A DNA stretch of 64,000 bases from Rhynchonema sp. JSB1_4 (lineage: Eukaryota > Nematoda > Chromadorea > Monhysterida > Xyalidae): contig JASAMV010002756.1 in assembly GCA_030248065.1 (NCBI GenBank), positions 35,125 to 99,124 on the forward strand, written 5' to 3'. The notes below the pieces were generated by a model. The model did no database searches. It was not told the origin of the DNA and saw only the letters and a program-made list of their open reading frames with translations. The stretch's first letter is position 1; each line of letters begins with the position of its first letter. The translations under genes and the position numbers were made by a program. Positions 1-13,318 of this stretch are shown piece by piece.

Positions 1-3000
1 CACAACTCGCAGCCGTGGATGGTCAGAGAAAGCTGAGAAAATAGAATAAACTTTACAATTTTGAAACAAAAATCTAAGAAAAACACCAACCGAGCTCCTG
101 ATAGTCCTTCTTTCCCGTATTTTGTCGATAGAATTTCTGAATCTTCTTGGCCGCCGTCAGCTGCCGATTCTGTTCGTCGAATCTCCTGTTCTCGTGTTGC
201 ACAATTTGCTGGAGAGAAAAGTGCACAACTCTAACATTTTTTCCAGACACTTTGTGCAATTTGTTCAAAACTAAACATTCGCTCACCACAATCTCAGCCT
301 GACTCAGCCAGTCATCTTCGCTTGGGTCAATCGGGGAGTCGCACTTTTCCAATTTGCATTCTCCCGTGGCCCGATCAACTGATATCGCGAAGGGATACTG
401 TTTATCGGACGGAAATTGATGCCAATGGTAGGGAACGGGCATCTCAACTGAAAATATTCAGCATAGATATTGAGTTTTTTGACAGCTTCAGCCTGAATAT
501 TCAAGCAAACCTTTCTTCTTTGTTCTTTCCTGGCCCAATGCATCCACCACGGCTGTTTTGAGCTGCTCTTGTGGTTTCACTCTCACCGGAGCATTGAGTG
601 CTGACGCGTTTTGCTCTAACGTCTCATAGACCACATCAGCATCCAGTGGATCGGACTCGAGTGCCCTGAATTTTAAACGAAACATTGAGTCAGCCTATCC
701 TATTCATAACTACATAGGAAATTCCGTTATCTTCGGTCAAGAATATTCACACAGAGTAGAGCTTCAGGACACACCGGGAGTTAAAAGCGTCAAAATGTTC
801 ATTACGAAGACGCTGGACAGTATTAATGTTTTGAAACATCACCAACAACACCGATGAGTACCTGTTCACCGCTGTCACAGCCTGCGCACTGGTCATGGCA
901 TTGAGCACATCTTGGTTCACGTCCAGTATGGCCTGTTGCACGTCGTCAAAGGTCAGCGGCTGAAACATTGTGGGGATAATTTTTCAAACCAATTTTTGGA
1001 ATGGAACATCTGTGAATTGCCAAAACACCGTACATTGCCACTCTGCTGCGCCGCTTTCAACAATTCTGCCAATCTGTGATGATAGAGTGCCAGATGGTCG
1101 GCTTGCACGTCAATCAATGGGGACTGAGCGTCATGCAGTAGGGACAGCAAGCTCGCCTGGTCGTTTGAATCAACCGCAGCCAAACAGCGTTCCAGCAGAT
1201 CGGCGTCTGAAGAGAAGTAATCTTTTATGTTAAATTAAAGTTTCAGCTACGTTCAATGTTTATGAGTAGTAATATTAAAAAAATTATCGAACGTTGCTCT
1301 TCGAGCGTCCACGGCTCATTGCCTTCGTCCACAATGCGACGAATCTGTTTCCAAGTGAGCAGTCGGCCATCCTGAAAGTCGCCCTTGTTGAATCAGGTCA
1401 TCACGTTTTCGAATAAATTCAAATCCAAACCTGTTTCGCTTTCTGTTCAGTCATTTTTCTCAAATATCTTTTGTCGTTTCTGTCCTCAACCGTCTTCAAT
1501 TGCAACAGTGGGCTGGTCAATGCTTGCAGCACTTGCGCCTTATCATTTGCATCCACCGCCTCATTGACTTGTGATACTGCATTCACCACTGGAAAAGGGC
1601 ACAAGAAGCGTTCATGCTTTTTCAATAAAATAAAATAAAAAATTTAGAAAGTTAAGAAAATAAAACTAACATTCAACAGTTTCGAGCACTTGTCCGTATC
1701 CGAGTGCTGCGTCCTGACTTCTGCGCAAATGTCGCAATTCAAACAAATAGAGTGATCCGGCTTGGGCATGGACAGCCGGGAGACGGAATGCGGGCTCGGA
1801 TAGCAGCTTGACGCATGATTCCGCGTCACCGTCAACTTGCAGGCAGTGCTCGAGATGCGCAAGGAAGTGCTGTTCTGTAGCGGAAAACTACCATGGATTG
1901 ACATGTGTACCTTTTTGCAAAAAAATTACAATTGATGAATTGCAGATCAATGTGCTTTACGGTTGCCTGTTTCTTGTCTTCGCAGATAAGCGGTGCACCG
2001 GGTCATCGTCAGTGCGAATGCACAAGATGGCCAATTGGCTCCAAACATGTCTGCAGACACACCCAGCTGGTTTTGTGCTCCTATGTGCATAGCTGCTTGT
2101 GCTTTTGCATCGCTTAGATCCGATTATCGCTATCGATGGGCATGATAACAAGAGGTCAATTCACGTGTTCATGGGCCGAATTATCGAAACGCTCGCCATA
2201 ACCACGCTGTGAAACATCACCCAACCAACCATTGACATCATAAATGGCACGTTGTATCTCATCGTGCGTCAACAACAGATCGTACATGTCAATCTGTTCA
2301 TCATTTGCATGCCCATTGAGCGCACTGGTCTTGGCCGACTTCATTTCTACCAATTTGTCCCGGTATTTCTGCGCAAGCGGCTCCAGAACGTGCTCCAGTT
2401 GGGCGTTTGGGTCTTGCAACGCAGTTAGCAGGGTTACGGTATCGTCCTCGTTCGCCAGGCATTCGTTGATTCGACGGATCGCGTCGTGCACTGGAAGGAT
2501 GTATGGCTGGTTGGCTGATGCTTCAAATGTAAAGCATGGTCAAATTGAGCCATACCAAAATGAAATTAACAAGAACAAATCATAACGCACATTTGGTTTG
2601 GTCGGGTGTCAGCTGAAAAAGATATCAACTTTTATTAAATCTATATTTCCAAGATGTGGAGAAAATCAAACAAAAGAACCGACTTCATCGATCAGCATTC
2701 CGTCGATTTTGTGGAATTCCGGCATTTTCACGCCCTTCTTTTCGAGATCGTCAGCCACCATTCTGATGTCTTCGTCTTTGAATGCTGCTGTGCCCGTCAC
2801 GTCCTTGATCGAAGGCGCTAGACCACGACGGTGTAGATATTTGCTGCAAGTGCACTCTCTAGTAGACTTGGGATGATTTTTACTTGAACTTTTGAACATG
2901 CAATGCATATTGCTTATCAACTGCAAACTTTTTGAATTCGTGTCTAGCCACAACATGCTGAATCAGTAATAAAATCTAGAATTTTAGTGCAACGCAAGCC

Positions 3001-3678
3001 CTAATCGTTATGGGCAATTTTTTTCGAATTTTTCGCTCAGCTGACCTCAACGCGTGCAGACAGAACACGGCGCGTGGCATGTTCTTCTTGTCATAGACAT
3101 CGGTGGTTTCCGGCATGAAAACCTGAATTGTCAAGGCAGAAATTTTTAAAAGGAACCAACTTTTGGGATCGAGACTGAAAAATTTACCTCCGGCAATCCA
3201 ACACTGATCATAGCGCGTCTCCATTGCATGATGTTATCGGTGTGACGAAAGTGCAATCCTGATGTTTCATATCGTTTCTCATCCGAATCGAAAATTTTCC
3301 GTTCGCTGACGATTTTCGGAGCGAAAAAATTGGACAATTTTGCGAGGACCACGCCATTTCGCATCGACTCCTCGAGCTCAACGGTGCTGGGCAGATCAGA
3401 TTTGAGACATTCAGCCATCCAGCTGGAAAAAAGAGAAAATTTACAGTTTTATCGTTGACTAAACAAAAAGAGAAAATAAGCGACTTTCTGGCCTCTTCCA
3501 ATCGACACAAATATTCGTATGCCATTTTGTGCCGTCGCTCTTCGTCCATCTGATCCGCACTGATGTGGTTCTCTGCTTCTTTAAAATATGGCAGTTCTAT
3601 TTTTTAAAGTTTCGGATTAAGAAAAGACAACATTTCTTCACCTGTGTGCTCCCCGTTGACTTCCACGATTGATGTCAT
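1..3678 (-). CDS. IQGAP: IQGAP-family scaffold protein, 5' half (partial, 15 exons seen)
   Basis: IQGAP proteins are cortical scaffolds that bind actin, calmodulin and Rac/Cdc42. The ATG is at 3678. Exons read with continuous phase are 3642-3678, 3485-3578, 3188-3422, 3046-3122, 2684-2843, 2591-2612, 2230-2490, 1671-1874 and 1431-1588. Six more follow, ending about base 92. Exons 2-5 encode a calponin-homology domain (MAYEYLCRLEEA, NGVVLAKLSNFF, TSGLHFRHTDN, PETTDVYDKKNMPRAVF). Then come the family's repeated helical segments (NPNAQL-type and AINEA-type signatures such as IRRINECLANED, AVSQVNEAVDANDK). A WW-like stretch lies near 300-440 and the first IQ motif (AAKKIQKFYRQNTGKKDY) near 90-200. 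The remaining IQ motifs, the RasGAP-related domain and the C-terminus lie beyond base 1. Identity is firm; the smaller internal exons are less certain. Confidence 0.9.
1988..2032 (-). repeat. Dispersed 65-bp repeat, copy in an IQGAP intron
   Basis: The minus strand reads GTGCATTCGCACTGACGATG then ACCCGGTGCACCG. Only the first half of the consensus is preserved. It lies between the IQGAP exons at 1671-1874 and 2230-2490. Confidence 0.7.
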
Positions 3679-4200
3679 GTTTGTAATTCAAAATTTTCAA
3701 ACACTAGACGTTTTGGAATGCGTTGTTTTCCAGCGCAGGTTTCGGCACACGCTAATTTCAACAGAGTTCACATCGGAACGCATAGAAATGTGATGAAAGC
3801 AATTTTCTGAAAAAATTAAGTGGCAATTATCAGGGAACGAAGACGAAAAAAGAAGCTGTTTTTTTCGAACACTCACGCGTCATCAAGGCAACTCAGACGA
3901 GTGTTATGTATCGGGGCATGCGCGGTAGCGCATGTCCCATATGGTTGTCCGGAGTTAGTGCCGACAGCAAAAATTTTAACTGGCCAGTAATTCCACAACA
4001 AAGCACCGATGGTTTCAATATTTAACCACAAGGTGCCTTAGGCCACCCTACATCTGCGTTCAAAATTTGACGTTGATCGGTACCGGCGTCGTGGAGTTAC
4101 GGTACCCAACGCCTCTCAAAAAGTGCAAAAACGTTCTTCTTCTTCTTCTTTCTTTCTTTCTTTCTTTTTTTTTCCGGCAAAATGTTCGTCCAAAACTCAG
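3679..4200. other. Upstream region of IQGAP, no gene seen
   Basis: About 520 bases between the IQGAP start codon and the 155-bp array. It should hold the IQGAP promoter and 5' leader, but I could not pick a TATA box or initiator with confidence. A pyrimidine run of TTC/TTTC repeats lies at about 4133-4172. Confidence 0.4.
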
Positions 4201-4204
4201 GGAT

Positions 4205-5500
4205 GCATCGGACGAGAAATCTGCCGCGGTACCGGGGGTTTTGAAGGTCGAGAAACTCGGTGGTGACATTGGTTTTTGGATCCAGTACTTTTCGGAGCCA
4301 GAACCGGAACTGGAACCGGAACTCAGCATTTAGCCATGCAAATCAGTAGCACAATACTGGTCTGGTCATAAAAACGGTGCGTGCGGTATATAGGTTTTCG
4401 GGGTCGAGAAATCTAATGGCGACATTGGTTTTTGAATCCGGAGCTCTTCGGAGCCAGAACCGGAACTGGAACCGGAACTCAGTATTTATCAGGCAAATAA
4501 GTCGCGCAATACTGGTCTCATCATAAAGACAGTGCGTGCGGTATATAGGTTTTCGGGGTCGAGAAATCTAATGGTGACATTGGTTTTTCAATCCGAAGCT
4601 CTTCGGAGCCAGAACCGGAACTGGAACCGGAACTCAATATTTAGCGATGCAAATAAGTCGCACAATACTGGTCTGATCATATAGACCGTGCGTGCGGCAT
4701 ATAGGTTTTCGGGGTCGAGAAATCTAATGGTGACCTTGGTTTTTGAATCCGGAGTTCTTCGGAGCCAGAACCGGAACTGGAACCGGAACTCAGTATTTAT
4801 CAAGCAAATAAGTCGCACAATACTGGTCTGATCATAAAGACAGTGCGTGCGGTATATAGGTTTTCGGGGTCGAGAAATCTAATGGTGACCTTGGTTTTTG
4901 AATCCGGAGCTCTTCGGAGCCAGAACCGGAACTGGAACCGGAACTCAGTATTTATCAAGCAAATTAGTCGCACAATACTGGTCTGATCATAAAGACAGTG
5001 CGTGCGCTGTATAGGTTTTCGGGGTTGAGAAATCTAATGGTGACATTGATTTTTAAATCCGGGACTTTTTGGAGCCAGAACCGGAACTCAAAACTGATTC
5101 ACGTGAATAAACAACACAATACTGCCCTGATCATGAAGAAAGGGGGGCGATATATAGGCTTTCGGGTCGAGAAATCTAATGGCGACATTGGTTTTTGAAT
5201 CCGGAGCTCTCCGGAGCCAGAACCGAAACTGGAACCGGAACTCAGTATTTATCCAATAATGCAAATAAGTCGCACAATACTGGCCTGATCATAACGACAG
5301 TGCGTGCGGTATATAGGTTTTCGGGGTCGAGAAACCCAACGGTGGCATTGGTTTATAAATCTGGAACTTTTCGGAGCCAGAACCGGAACTAGAACCGGAA
5401 CTCAGTATTGATCAATGCGAATAAATAGTGTCATAGTTTTATGATCTCCAATAATGTGTCAGCTGTTTATGTTTCTGGGGTCGTGGAATCTGATGGTGAC
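4205..5500 (+). repeat. Tandem array of about 155-bp units (8-9 copies)
   Basis: A unit of roughly 140-160 bp is repeated head to tail. Each copy carries TTTTCGGGGTCGAGAAATCT, then CGGAGCCAGAACCGGAACTG and an ACCGGAACTCAGTATTTA tail, followed by GTCGCACAATACTGG. The GGTCGAGAAA landmark recurs near 4246, 4401, 4557, 4711, 4867, 5023, 5166, 5318 and, degenerate, 5478. The outer copies are most diverged. Short ORFs inside it are by-products of the repeat. Confidence 0.9.
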
Positions 5501-5683
5501 ATCGCTTTTTTTTACCTCTGACTTGATTGATGTGTGAAACAGTAACATGAATACAGTCAAACCATCACAAGGTGAACCTCAAGATAGTGAATTCTTTTAT
5601 ATAGTGAACGAATTATCAGTGTGATCATATGTATTTTCCGTCAACCGAATGAGAAAATGCGCTTACTCGATATAAAACAAAAA

Positions 5684-6328
5684 TACAAGAAGAAAAATGC
5701 CTGCTGTCGCGCGGCAAGAATCAGGATATGGTTCTCGATATCCCGCTGATCGCATATAAAACACCTATACAAGATTGTTTACTCCCCAAAGTAAAAAGAT
5801 ATCAGTGATTACGCACAGGAGCATAAGGCGACTAAAAACATCACCGAAACAGAAGAAAAGCTTATTTGCCAAAAAATGAACAGGATTTAGAAAGAGGCAT
5901 TGCATTCCATTTGATAAGTGAATTAAAAAGCGATACGCCATCAAGGAACCATATTGCGGCCAATAGCGCAATGAGGCGACGACGGCAAGCTGTCACAAGT
6001 TCGATTCGTACTAGTAACGGCACAAAGAGTGGGTAAAACGATTATGCCTTGGCCGCAATATGGTTCCTTGATGGCGTATCGCTTTTTAATTCACTTGTCA
6101 AATGGAATGCAATGCCTCTTTCTAAATCCTGTTCATTTTTTGGCAAATAAGCTTTTCTTCTGTTTCGGTGATGTTTTTAGTCGCCTTATGCTCCTGTGCG
6201 TAATCACTGATATCTTTTTACTTTGGGGAGTAAACAATCTTGTATAGGTGTTTTATATGCGATCAGCGGGATATCGAGAACCATATCCTGATTCTTGCCG
6301 CGCGACAGCAGGCATTTTTCTTCTTGTA
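5684..6328. repeat. Near-perfect 279-bp inverted repeat (foldback element)
   Basis: The left arm (5684-5962) and right arm (6050-6328) are each 279 bp and reverse complements of each other with only one substitution noticed (ATTTGATAAG versus ATTTGACAAG). They flank an 87-bp unique loop. The outer tip reads TACAAGAAGAAAAATGCC. Both arms carry the same ORF of about 65 codons, which has no recognisable similarity. I saw no clear target-site duplication. The arm identity implies recent formation or ongoing correction between arms. Confidence 0.92.
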
Positions 6329-9177
6329 CTGTATATGCACCAGCCAGGAAAAGACACCAAACCGAAAAACTAGAAACTGGGTCGACGTAATAATCCATAC
6401 AAAAAGCCGCGGCCGTAAAAAGAAGTGTACAGAATACCTGAAATGAAAAACGCAAAGAGCTGTAACGAACTGGTAGCAGGGCGCACAATAGAGCAACATC
6501 ATAACGAACACACATTATGTCACTTCAAAATATGGCGCATTTTCATATCAGGTATACCAAAAACGCACCCAAATAGCACAATAATCACGCTATACTATGG
6601 CACCTGATCCCATTAAATCTGCAGACTTCGCACTTGAGAATGAGCTGTCAGCTGCACAGAATCAGATTATTGTAATATAACGCTGCGTATAAAGCACCTT
6701 GTGCTGGACAGGACACAGACAGCTGTGACATGGGCTTGTTGTGGCAAAGCTGTTGTGACTTTCCGCGGTTGAAATCTATTTCCCAGGTACCGGCGAGTGA
6801 AGGGTTTTGAGCACTGCAGGCCGAGCTGGATGCAGAAAAAAGCAGCAGCATGAGTTGGACTATGATTGCCTGTGCTCAAGCATGCTGCACGCCGGCAGAT
6901 GTTTCAATAAGATATATGAAACGTTTACGATGTGTACGAAAGGAAAATCGTATACACCTCGACTCAAATCTAAGTACCTGCACCCAAAAACCAGATTAGA
7001 GATGGTCAACCTGCCAATATGCCCAGCATTAGCATTCAAGCAGCAGAGCGGCTGAAATCGCGCTGCTGTCCACAACGCTGCACCCGTGTGTTGGCCAACT
7101 ATGCGCTAACGCAACGACTGGACATCAGATTATACTGGCTGGCTTAAAATGTGTAAAAATCGGGGAAATTTTGGGAGCGACCAAAACGTTCGGTGGACAA
7201 GCCCTTCATCATTATGTATAGCTAGCTCTATAATGCATAAGTCCTAAAAGGTGGAGTTTATTATGAACCGCAACTTTCAACTCTACGCTGGTTGGGTGTT
7301 AAAAGGTCACAGCGGAATTTGAGCGCAGAAATGCTCTTTTGCTAATGCTTGCTAGTCCATAATTTTGAAAGCCATAGTGAAAGCAGAATGCTTTAGAAGA
7401 GTGTCAGGGAGTTTTATCAAAGTTTTATGCAGCTTGGCAAAATTTATGCGCAATGTCTAGCAGTTGTAATTGAGACAGAGCAGCTCCTCGTCCAGTAGTA
7501 ACCAAGAACAAGCAATTGTACTCAGCTTGCAATGGTTTACTCGTTTCCGAAGCAGGGAAGCAAAGTTATGCTGCATAGAAGCAATTCTAACTAAAACAAT
7601 CCAAAGTTTAAGTGAGAGACAGACATACTACTGTACACAATACCAACAGTGATGGATGGACCTGGAGCCTGTGGAAAGGAAACGCAAAGTGCGGGCGGCG
7701 TATTAGAGTTTGGCTGGCGGCACCCCGGCTGCGTATAGTAACAAAGATGCCCTTGGCCAAAGCCAGAAAATTGGAACGGTTCTGAGACAGCTAAATTTTG
7801 TTCGCTCGGGCCCGCACGGTTCTGAATTTTGATCGCATGATTAAACTGCGTGTACCCTGGAGGGTTCAGTGGGCTGAGAAGAGCAGGAACAGACACTGGG
7901 CTTGAACACAAGATTTTGTGTGCTGGCCAAAAAACTAATCTAAAATATTATAAGGTTTTATAAAAGACACAAAAGTTTTTTTAACTGTCTGACTGATCTT
8001 ATACGCGGTCATGAACTTAATTTGAGATTATACAGTTTTTAGTTTACGGCGTGCGTCACACACTTTGTTGTCGGTTTGAAATCGGCATGAAATTGCGCGC
8101 GCGGCGTTTATTGTGGGCAGATAAATAAATACACAAATAAATCGGTCGGGGTTAAGTGATATGAATACACGTTTAGCAAAAAATGATTGATAAAATCATG
8201 ATTATACATAGTTGACTTTTTACAGCCGCATGGATTAAACCATTAGTAAACGCGTCTGTCTGCGCCCGGTCCGACCAAACAAACCAAGGTTTGGTCAAGA
8301 TCAAATCGTTTGAAATAAAAAAACGTTTTATTGGAAATTACAAACGCGCCAGGTATTATAATATGAATCACACCAGGCTATGTGAAAATTGAAAATAATA
8401 AAAAAGGCATACCAATGGGTACAATTGCAGTTGGTCGTTGTAATTGTCTATTTTTCGCGTCACCAATGTCAGAAGCGGTCACCAAAAAAGTGTGGCAACC
8501 ATAATAACACAAAAACAAAAAAGGAAGAAAATAATTCTGTGAATGAGAATAATTTTTAAAAATTTGACTTTTAGGTTGCATAGGTGCGTATAAATTCACG
8601 ACAATCTTGCACTCAGAAGAACAGGATAAGCACAAAAGGGCAAACCGAATAACCGATTTAGCCGCAAACAACCACTATTTTGTCATATAACCTCAAGAGA
8701 GACGTGAATGTGCTCTTTCAGTTGTGATAATCTTGTTTGTGCGCGCGCGGGCTAGCGAGCGTTTTCTGCTCTTTTCACAACAACACAATACAACACATCG
8801 ACCTAATGCTATTATTATTCTAGTGTTCGCACACATAGTGTGCTCTTGCTTGTTCAATTGCCCGTTCAAAACAGAGCGGGAAGATGTTGTTTGGACAACG
8901 CCACGGTCCGAAAGCGATGACAATGTCCTTGCTTGCATCCATAAGTCGGCCTTGAAACATCAGGCGACACTGTTGTCATAGTGTTTATTCTTATCAGATC
9001 AATATTGTTCCACAGTTTGTTGGTGGGTGGGTACAGAGTCGTGAGACTGTTGTGTGTAGACGGCACGCAACTGGTTGGGTCCGTATTTTAGCACCTATCG
9101 TGATTCTGAGAGTGAGCTGAACTCTGTGTAAATTATTATTGAACATAAAATCAGCTCTCAAGTGTTTCTGGAGTCAC

Positions 9178-9228
9178 GTTGACGATCACCTGATGCACCG
9201 CGAAGGAATTCAAAACGGGCAACCAAAG
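9178..9228 (+). repeat. Dispersed 65-bp repeat, intergenic copy
   Basis: TTGACGATCACCTGATGCAC then CGCGAAGG, with AAAACGGGCAACCAAAG at the end. It has the same order as the consensus but more substitutions than the others. Confidence 0.6.
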
Positions 9229-10948
9229 TTATTGAATACGCTGTATTGAATACACACAATAAGCACGCACCATTGTTATGAAAATACGAGGGGTATAAAC
9301 AATGGGGCGACAGATGTGTCAGCGATCAAGCAAACAAGCGGACGTCCCATACACACCTGCTATATTGTGCACTGTGACCGATGCTGATAAAGCGATGTGA
9401 TAGCAAGCTGTTCTCTCGCTGTAGGTATGTGCTGAATTTACGATTACACTTTTATACATCGACCATTAAACTTTTATGTCGGGGTGTGTTTTTCGTGGAC
9501 TTATGAGAAAAGCCGAACCTATGGCGCCAGTGTGAACACAAATGCCGCCGGCACAACGTAGGCATTTGGCAATGGAATTTGAGCAATTCAAAGCTGGCGG
9601 AGCTCCATTACAATATTTCAAACATTAAACTGATGACGAGTGGTTTAGTTTTCTTTACGTGTGTGCAGATAACGGGAAGCTTGATACTATTTCCATGCTA
9701 TAAATTCTGGTATTCACAACAAGCCACCGTGAGCCAAACTGCTCGCAGAGACCCAGTTTATCTTTTCACAAGCTGGTGTTCGCCCAAACGTGATGTACAC
9801 AATAAGCGTCACTTCATTAGGGGATTATTTTTATGAGCGTGCATGAAATTTGCAAATTTAGTACTAACTGGATCGGCTGCTGTATGTGCCTGCGCTAAAA
9901 TTATGAACGTAATAACTAACGGTGCTAAAATTGTGCTAAATTACCCATGTGCAACGGACTATGTAAAAATTTATGGAGAATGCCGGATGAACCGTTCCGT
10001 AAAACGAAGATGTGCAGAGTTAAGCGGCTGGATCTTCGGGACCCCTTTGAAACAAAAGCTGATTTTCCAGACACTGAAAACGGGCAATCAAGATACAACC
10101 TGCCGTACGTACCGGTACATTTAGGTTGCACAAAAAGTAAACCATAAAAACGACCATCATGCGTGTTTCGGAAAGGTGTAAAAATATTTGACCTATCCGA
10201 CATATTTATAGAGGCAACAGGGGCTGTGCACCTGTCAATGTCACAAAGAATGCATGAATTAAGTTGAAAGGACAGGCTGCGGTTTAGGCGCCAAATTTGA
10301 AAAAAAATTGCTGAAAAATCTGTGGTGAGTGGCGTGTACAGTGACTCGCGTTAGACATCAAATCGATCAAATCGCGTTTGGGCTTCATTGAGCTGGAGTG
10401 TAAAATAAATTATGCATACATTCGCAATTCCGAACCGCAACTGTTCGTATTTTCGTCAAAAAATTTCAAACAAATCCCAACGTTTTTGCCGCAACAGGTT
10501 CATAAGTAAACAAGGATAGAAATTGAACAACAACAGCGTCAGATAGCATTCGCTTCGCACGAGTTTTATTTTTGTTTGCACATGCGAGGTCTGGCTTAGG
10601 CTTACAGCAGAACAGGACAGCTTTGGTGTCGAAAAATAGCAAAAACATCTAAACAGGAAATGAAATCCGCCAAACGGTGCAGCAGACTGTTTGTCGGTTG
10701 AAACCATTTTGCATTTGGCCGCTCCGCTCGGAAAATTGGGTCTTATTTCACTCACGAACATCGAATAACGAAGCGCATTTTCACGGCACCTGTATGATTA
10801 GAAACACTAACGTCGAACCATACGGATTGAAAGATAGGCAAAATGTTTGCGAGTTTAACGCCGGGGTTAAATTAAAATGTTATGTTGAATTGAAAAAAGC
10901 GCTGTCCAACGTTCGGAAATAACAAAATCATGTTTTTGGCACTGCTTC

Positions 10949-11009
10949 AGTATCAGTGACCATTTTGGGGCAGCATGCGTATCAGTGACCATTTTGGGGC
11001 AGCATGCGT
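10949..11009 (+). repeat. Direct tandem duplication, about 30 bp x 2
   Basis: The segment GTATCAGTGACCATTTTGGG plus GCAGCATGC is present twice back to back with no visible differences. A third partial copy (GACCCATTTTAGTGCATG) follows. Confidence 0.85.
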
Positions 11010-12963
11010 AAATGGGGACCCATTTTAGTGCATGAAAGTTTGTGTGGCACAGCTATATGGTGGGCAAACTATTTATGTGAGATATATCGGGTCAGATTTT
11101 TAGCCAAACACGGCATGCTGGCTCCTAAATTTTATACTCAACTTCCCAAGCTCGCATCAGAAATGGTGACAATATGACATTGATGGCTGTACCTAGTACC
11201 TTGGTCGGGGGGGGGGGGGGCGTACACAAGCAAAAACCCACAAGCGGGAAAAAACTCTGTCCGGCTGAATTTTCGCATTACATGACCACGCGTCTAAACC
11301 CACCATGAACAACATAAGCTGCAAAAATGTGCTTACTCTCATACCATAAACATGTTGTTCTAGGCAGTATACGCATACCTGGACGTGGTACCGTGCGCTT
11401 TGCCGTGTATTGTAAACAAACTGTTTTGTTGAAATTGTATGGTTCAGGCCAGCATGTACTCATGTGGAAAAAAAAGAAATAACTTTTACTGTACTGTTGC
11501 AAAAGAGTTTGAGCATGTTTTTCTCAGCAAATGCGTTTTCGTATCTGGGGTCTCCATCTCAGAAGCCGTACAGGTACAGTAGTGTATTGCAAAGGCATGG
11601 CTGGTGATTCGGACTGCTTTGATTTCTGCAGCTTGATCTCGTTAATGATATACTGTACATAGGGTATATAGGGATCGGACGGATGATAATACCAAACGAA
11701 ATAGAATCAAAATTGGAATGCAGTTTACGGACCGGCAGTGGAAACTCTCACGACGAGGATACAAAATGCCGGCTAATTATGCGGTGGTAAAATCAAGTAG
11801 TCAAACAAGCAACACTACATGAGCCCCAAACAAATGCTTGAAATAACACAATGTGAGTTGACGACTTGATTTGACCACAGTAACATAAGCACAAAATATA
11901 CCTACTGTACGTTTGAGTTTTCTTTCGTGCACAAGCAAAAAATAATCTCTGAAACAAGCAAAAAAAAGCTGACGTCTTTTTCACATCTGGTGCAGAGTGT
12001 GGTTTCATATATCACTTCGCATCAAACAACCCAGAGCACGTCATAAACTTGTTTTCTTGGAAACAAAGGTATTGTTTATGTGGGTACCTATGTACCTGAG
12101 TTAACCTTGCTGCCTAGGTCCTTCAAAGCTTTTAGTGCGATACCCGAGAAAATTTCAGTTCCATGCGCCGTGCAAAAACCGTTGTGTGCTTGTAGTGATA
12201 ACATTGAGCAAGTGGATTATTTTCAGTTGTTTTGCCCTGGAAAAAACACAAAACATGATGCGCGCAGTGCAGAAAACAACATCAGAAATGAACTTATAGG
12301 AAAAAAAGTGATATTAGTCGTCGCAGCGCTGGCTGGTACTTTCTGACACTGATAAGGCCCCGGAGAAGACAAGAAAGCATAAAGTTTGCAGACAAAACTA
12401 ATTTTGTCTGAAGAAGTTCTTGTTGTTTTTGTTTCTGACGCATGTACAATCTATTTTGGAACCACAGCTTTCCACTATTTTCTGCTGGGTTGGATTGGTC
12501 CAGTGTAAAGGGGAGAAGAACTCGCTTCCGCAATATTTGCAACAAACATTTTGGATAAACTTTTCCACGCTTTTTATTGTCATTATTTATGACTCGACTG
12601 AATGCATTGGTCAACAACAACGCACTTCAAAATGTAAGGCGACAAGGACGCAGATCACTGTGCGTACCACCATTCTGAGAAACGTTGACAAAAAAACATA
12701 AATGCATGCGCGTTGCGCGAGCAAAATTCTGATTTACGCTGGAGCTGGCGGTGGGCTGGCACATTTGTTTGTCATAAACCCCAATTGACTCGCGTCTAAA
12801 CAAGTCGGCGCCTGATATCGTTTTGACGAACGTTTTTAGGGTCGTTCGTATTTGGTAGATTTTGATCTTGAAGCATTACACAACAGTGAAAATATTGGGT
12901 ATTACTATAGTACTCTGATGGGATAACTTAACGTTATATCACTTGATCCCAATGATTTGAAAA

Positions 12964-13078
12964 AGGTGGAGTTATACTCGGGTACAAAGGGCTTTGGAGA
13001 CAGCAATATAGACAATAAAGACGAATTGTCCTCTCGAGCGAGTTATACTTTGTCCATAACCAAGTATAACTCACTTTG
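12964..13078. repeat. Decayed short element with AGGTGGAGTTATACT ends
   Basis: It begins AGGTGGAGTTATACTCGGGT, the terminus seen at 14356. A degenerate inverted copy (CCAAGTATAACTCACTTT) ends near 13078, and GAGTTATACTTTGTCC recurs inside near 13041. This looks like a partial member of the family of the intact copy at 14356-14598. Confidence 0.5.
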
Positions 13079-13318
13079 ATGACATCCTTAAGACACTGCT
13101 TTGAAGACAATTTGTCCCCAAAGCAGTCCCCAAGGCTTGTAGACAAACAACATAACGGCAAATATCTCACGTTACACGCAACTTAGCGATTCAATACTTG
13201 CCCAGTGGACTCACAGCACACTTCAGAAACTTCAAAAACGTTGATGCACGACACCAGCCACACCTCGGCCCAGCCCTAAGTCAACGATTATCCTTGGGAA
13301 GAAAAATGGGTACTCCCC

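Larger units (their letters stand above)
6329..12960. other. Gene-free stretch, no recognisable coding region
   Basis: All open frames here are short (up to about 108 codons) and none matches a family I recognise. Within it I see a copy of the 65-bp dispersed repeat (9178-9228), a copy of the TGATGTTTCA motif (8953-8962, minus), a tandem duplication (10949-11009) and a run of 14 G near 11207-11220. Confidence 0.5.
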
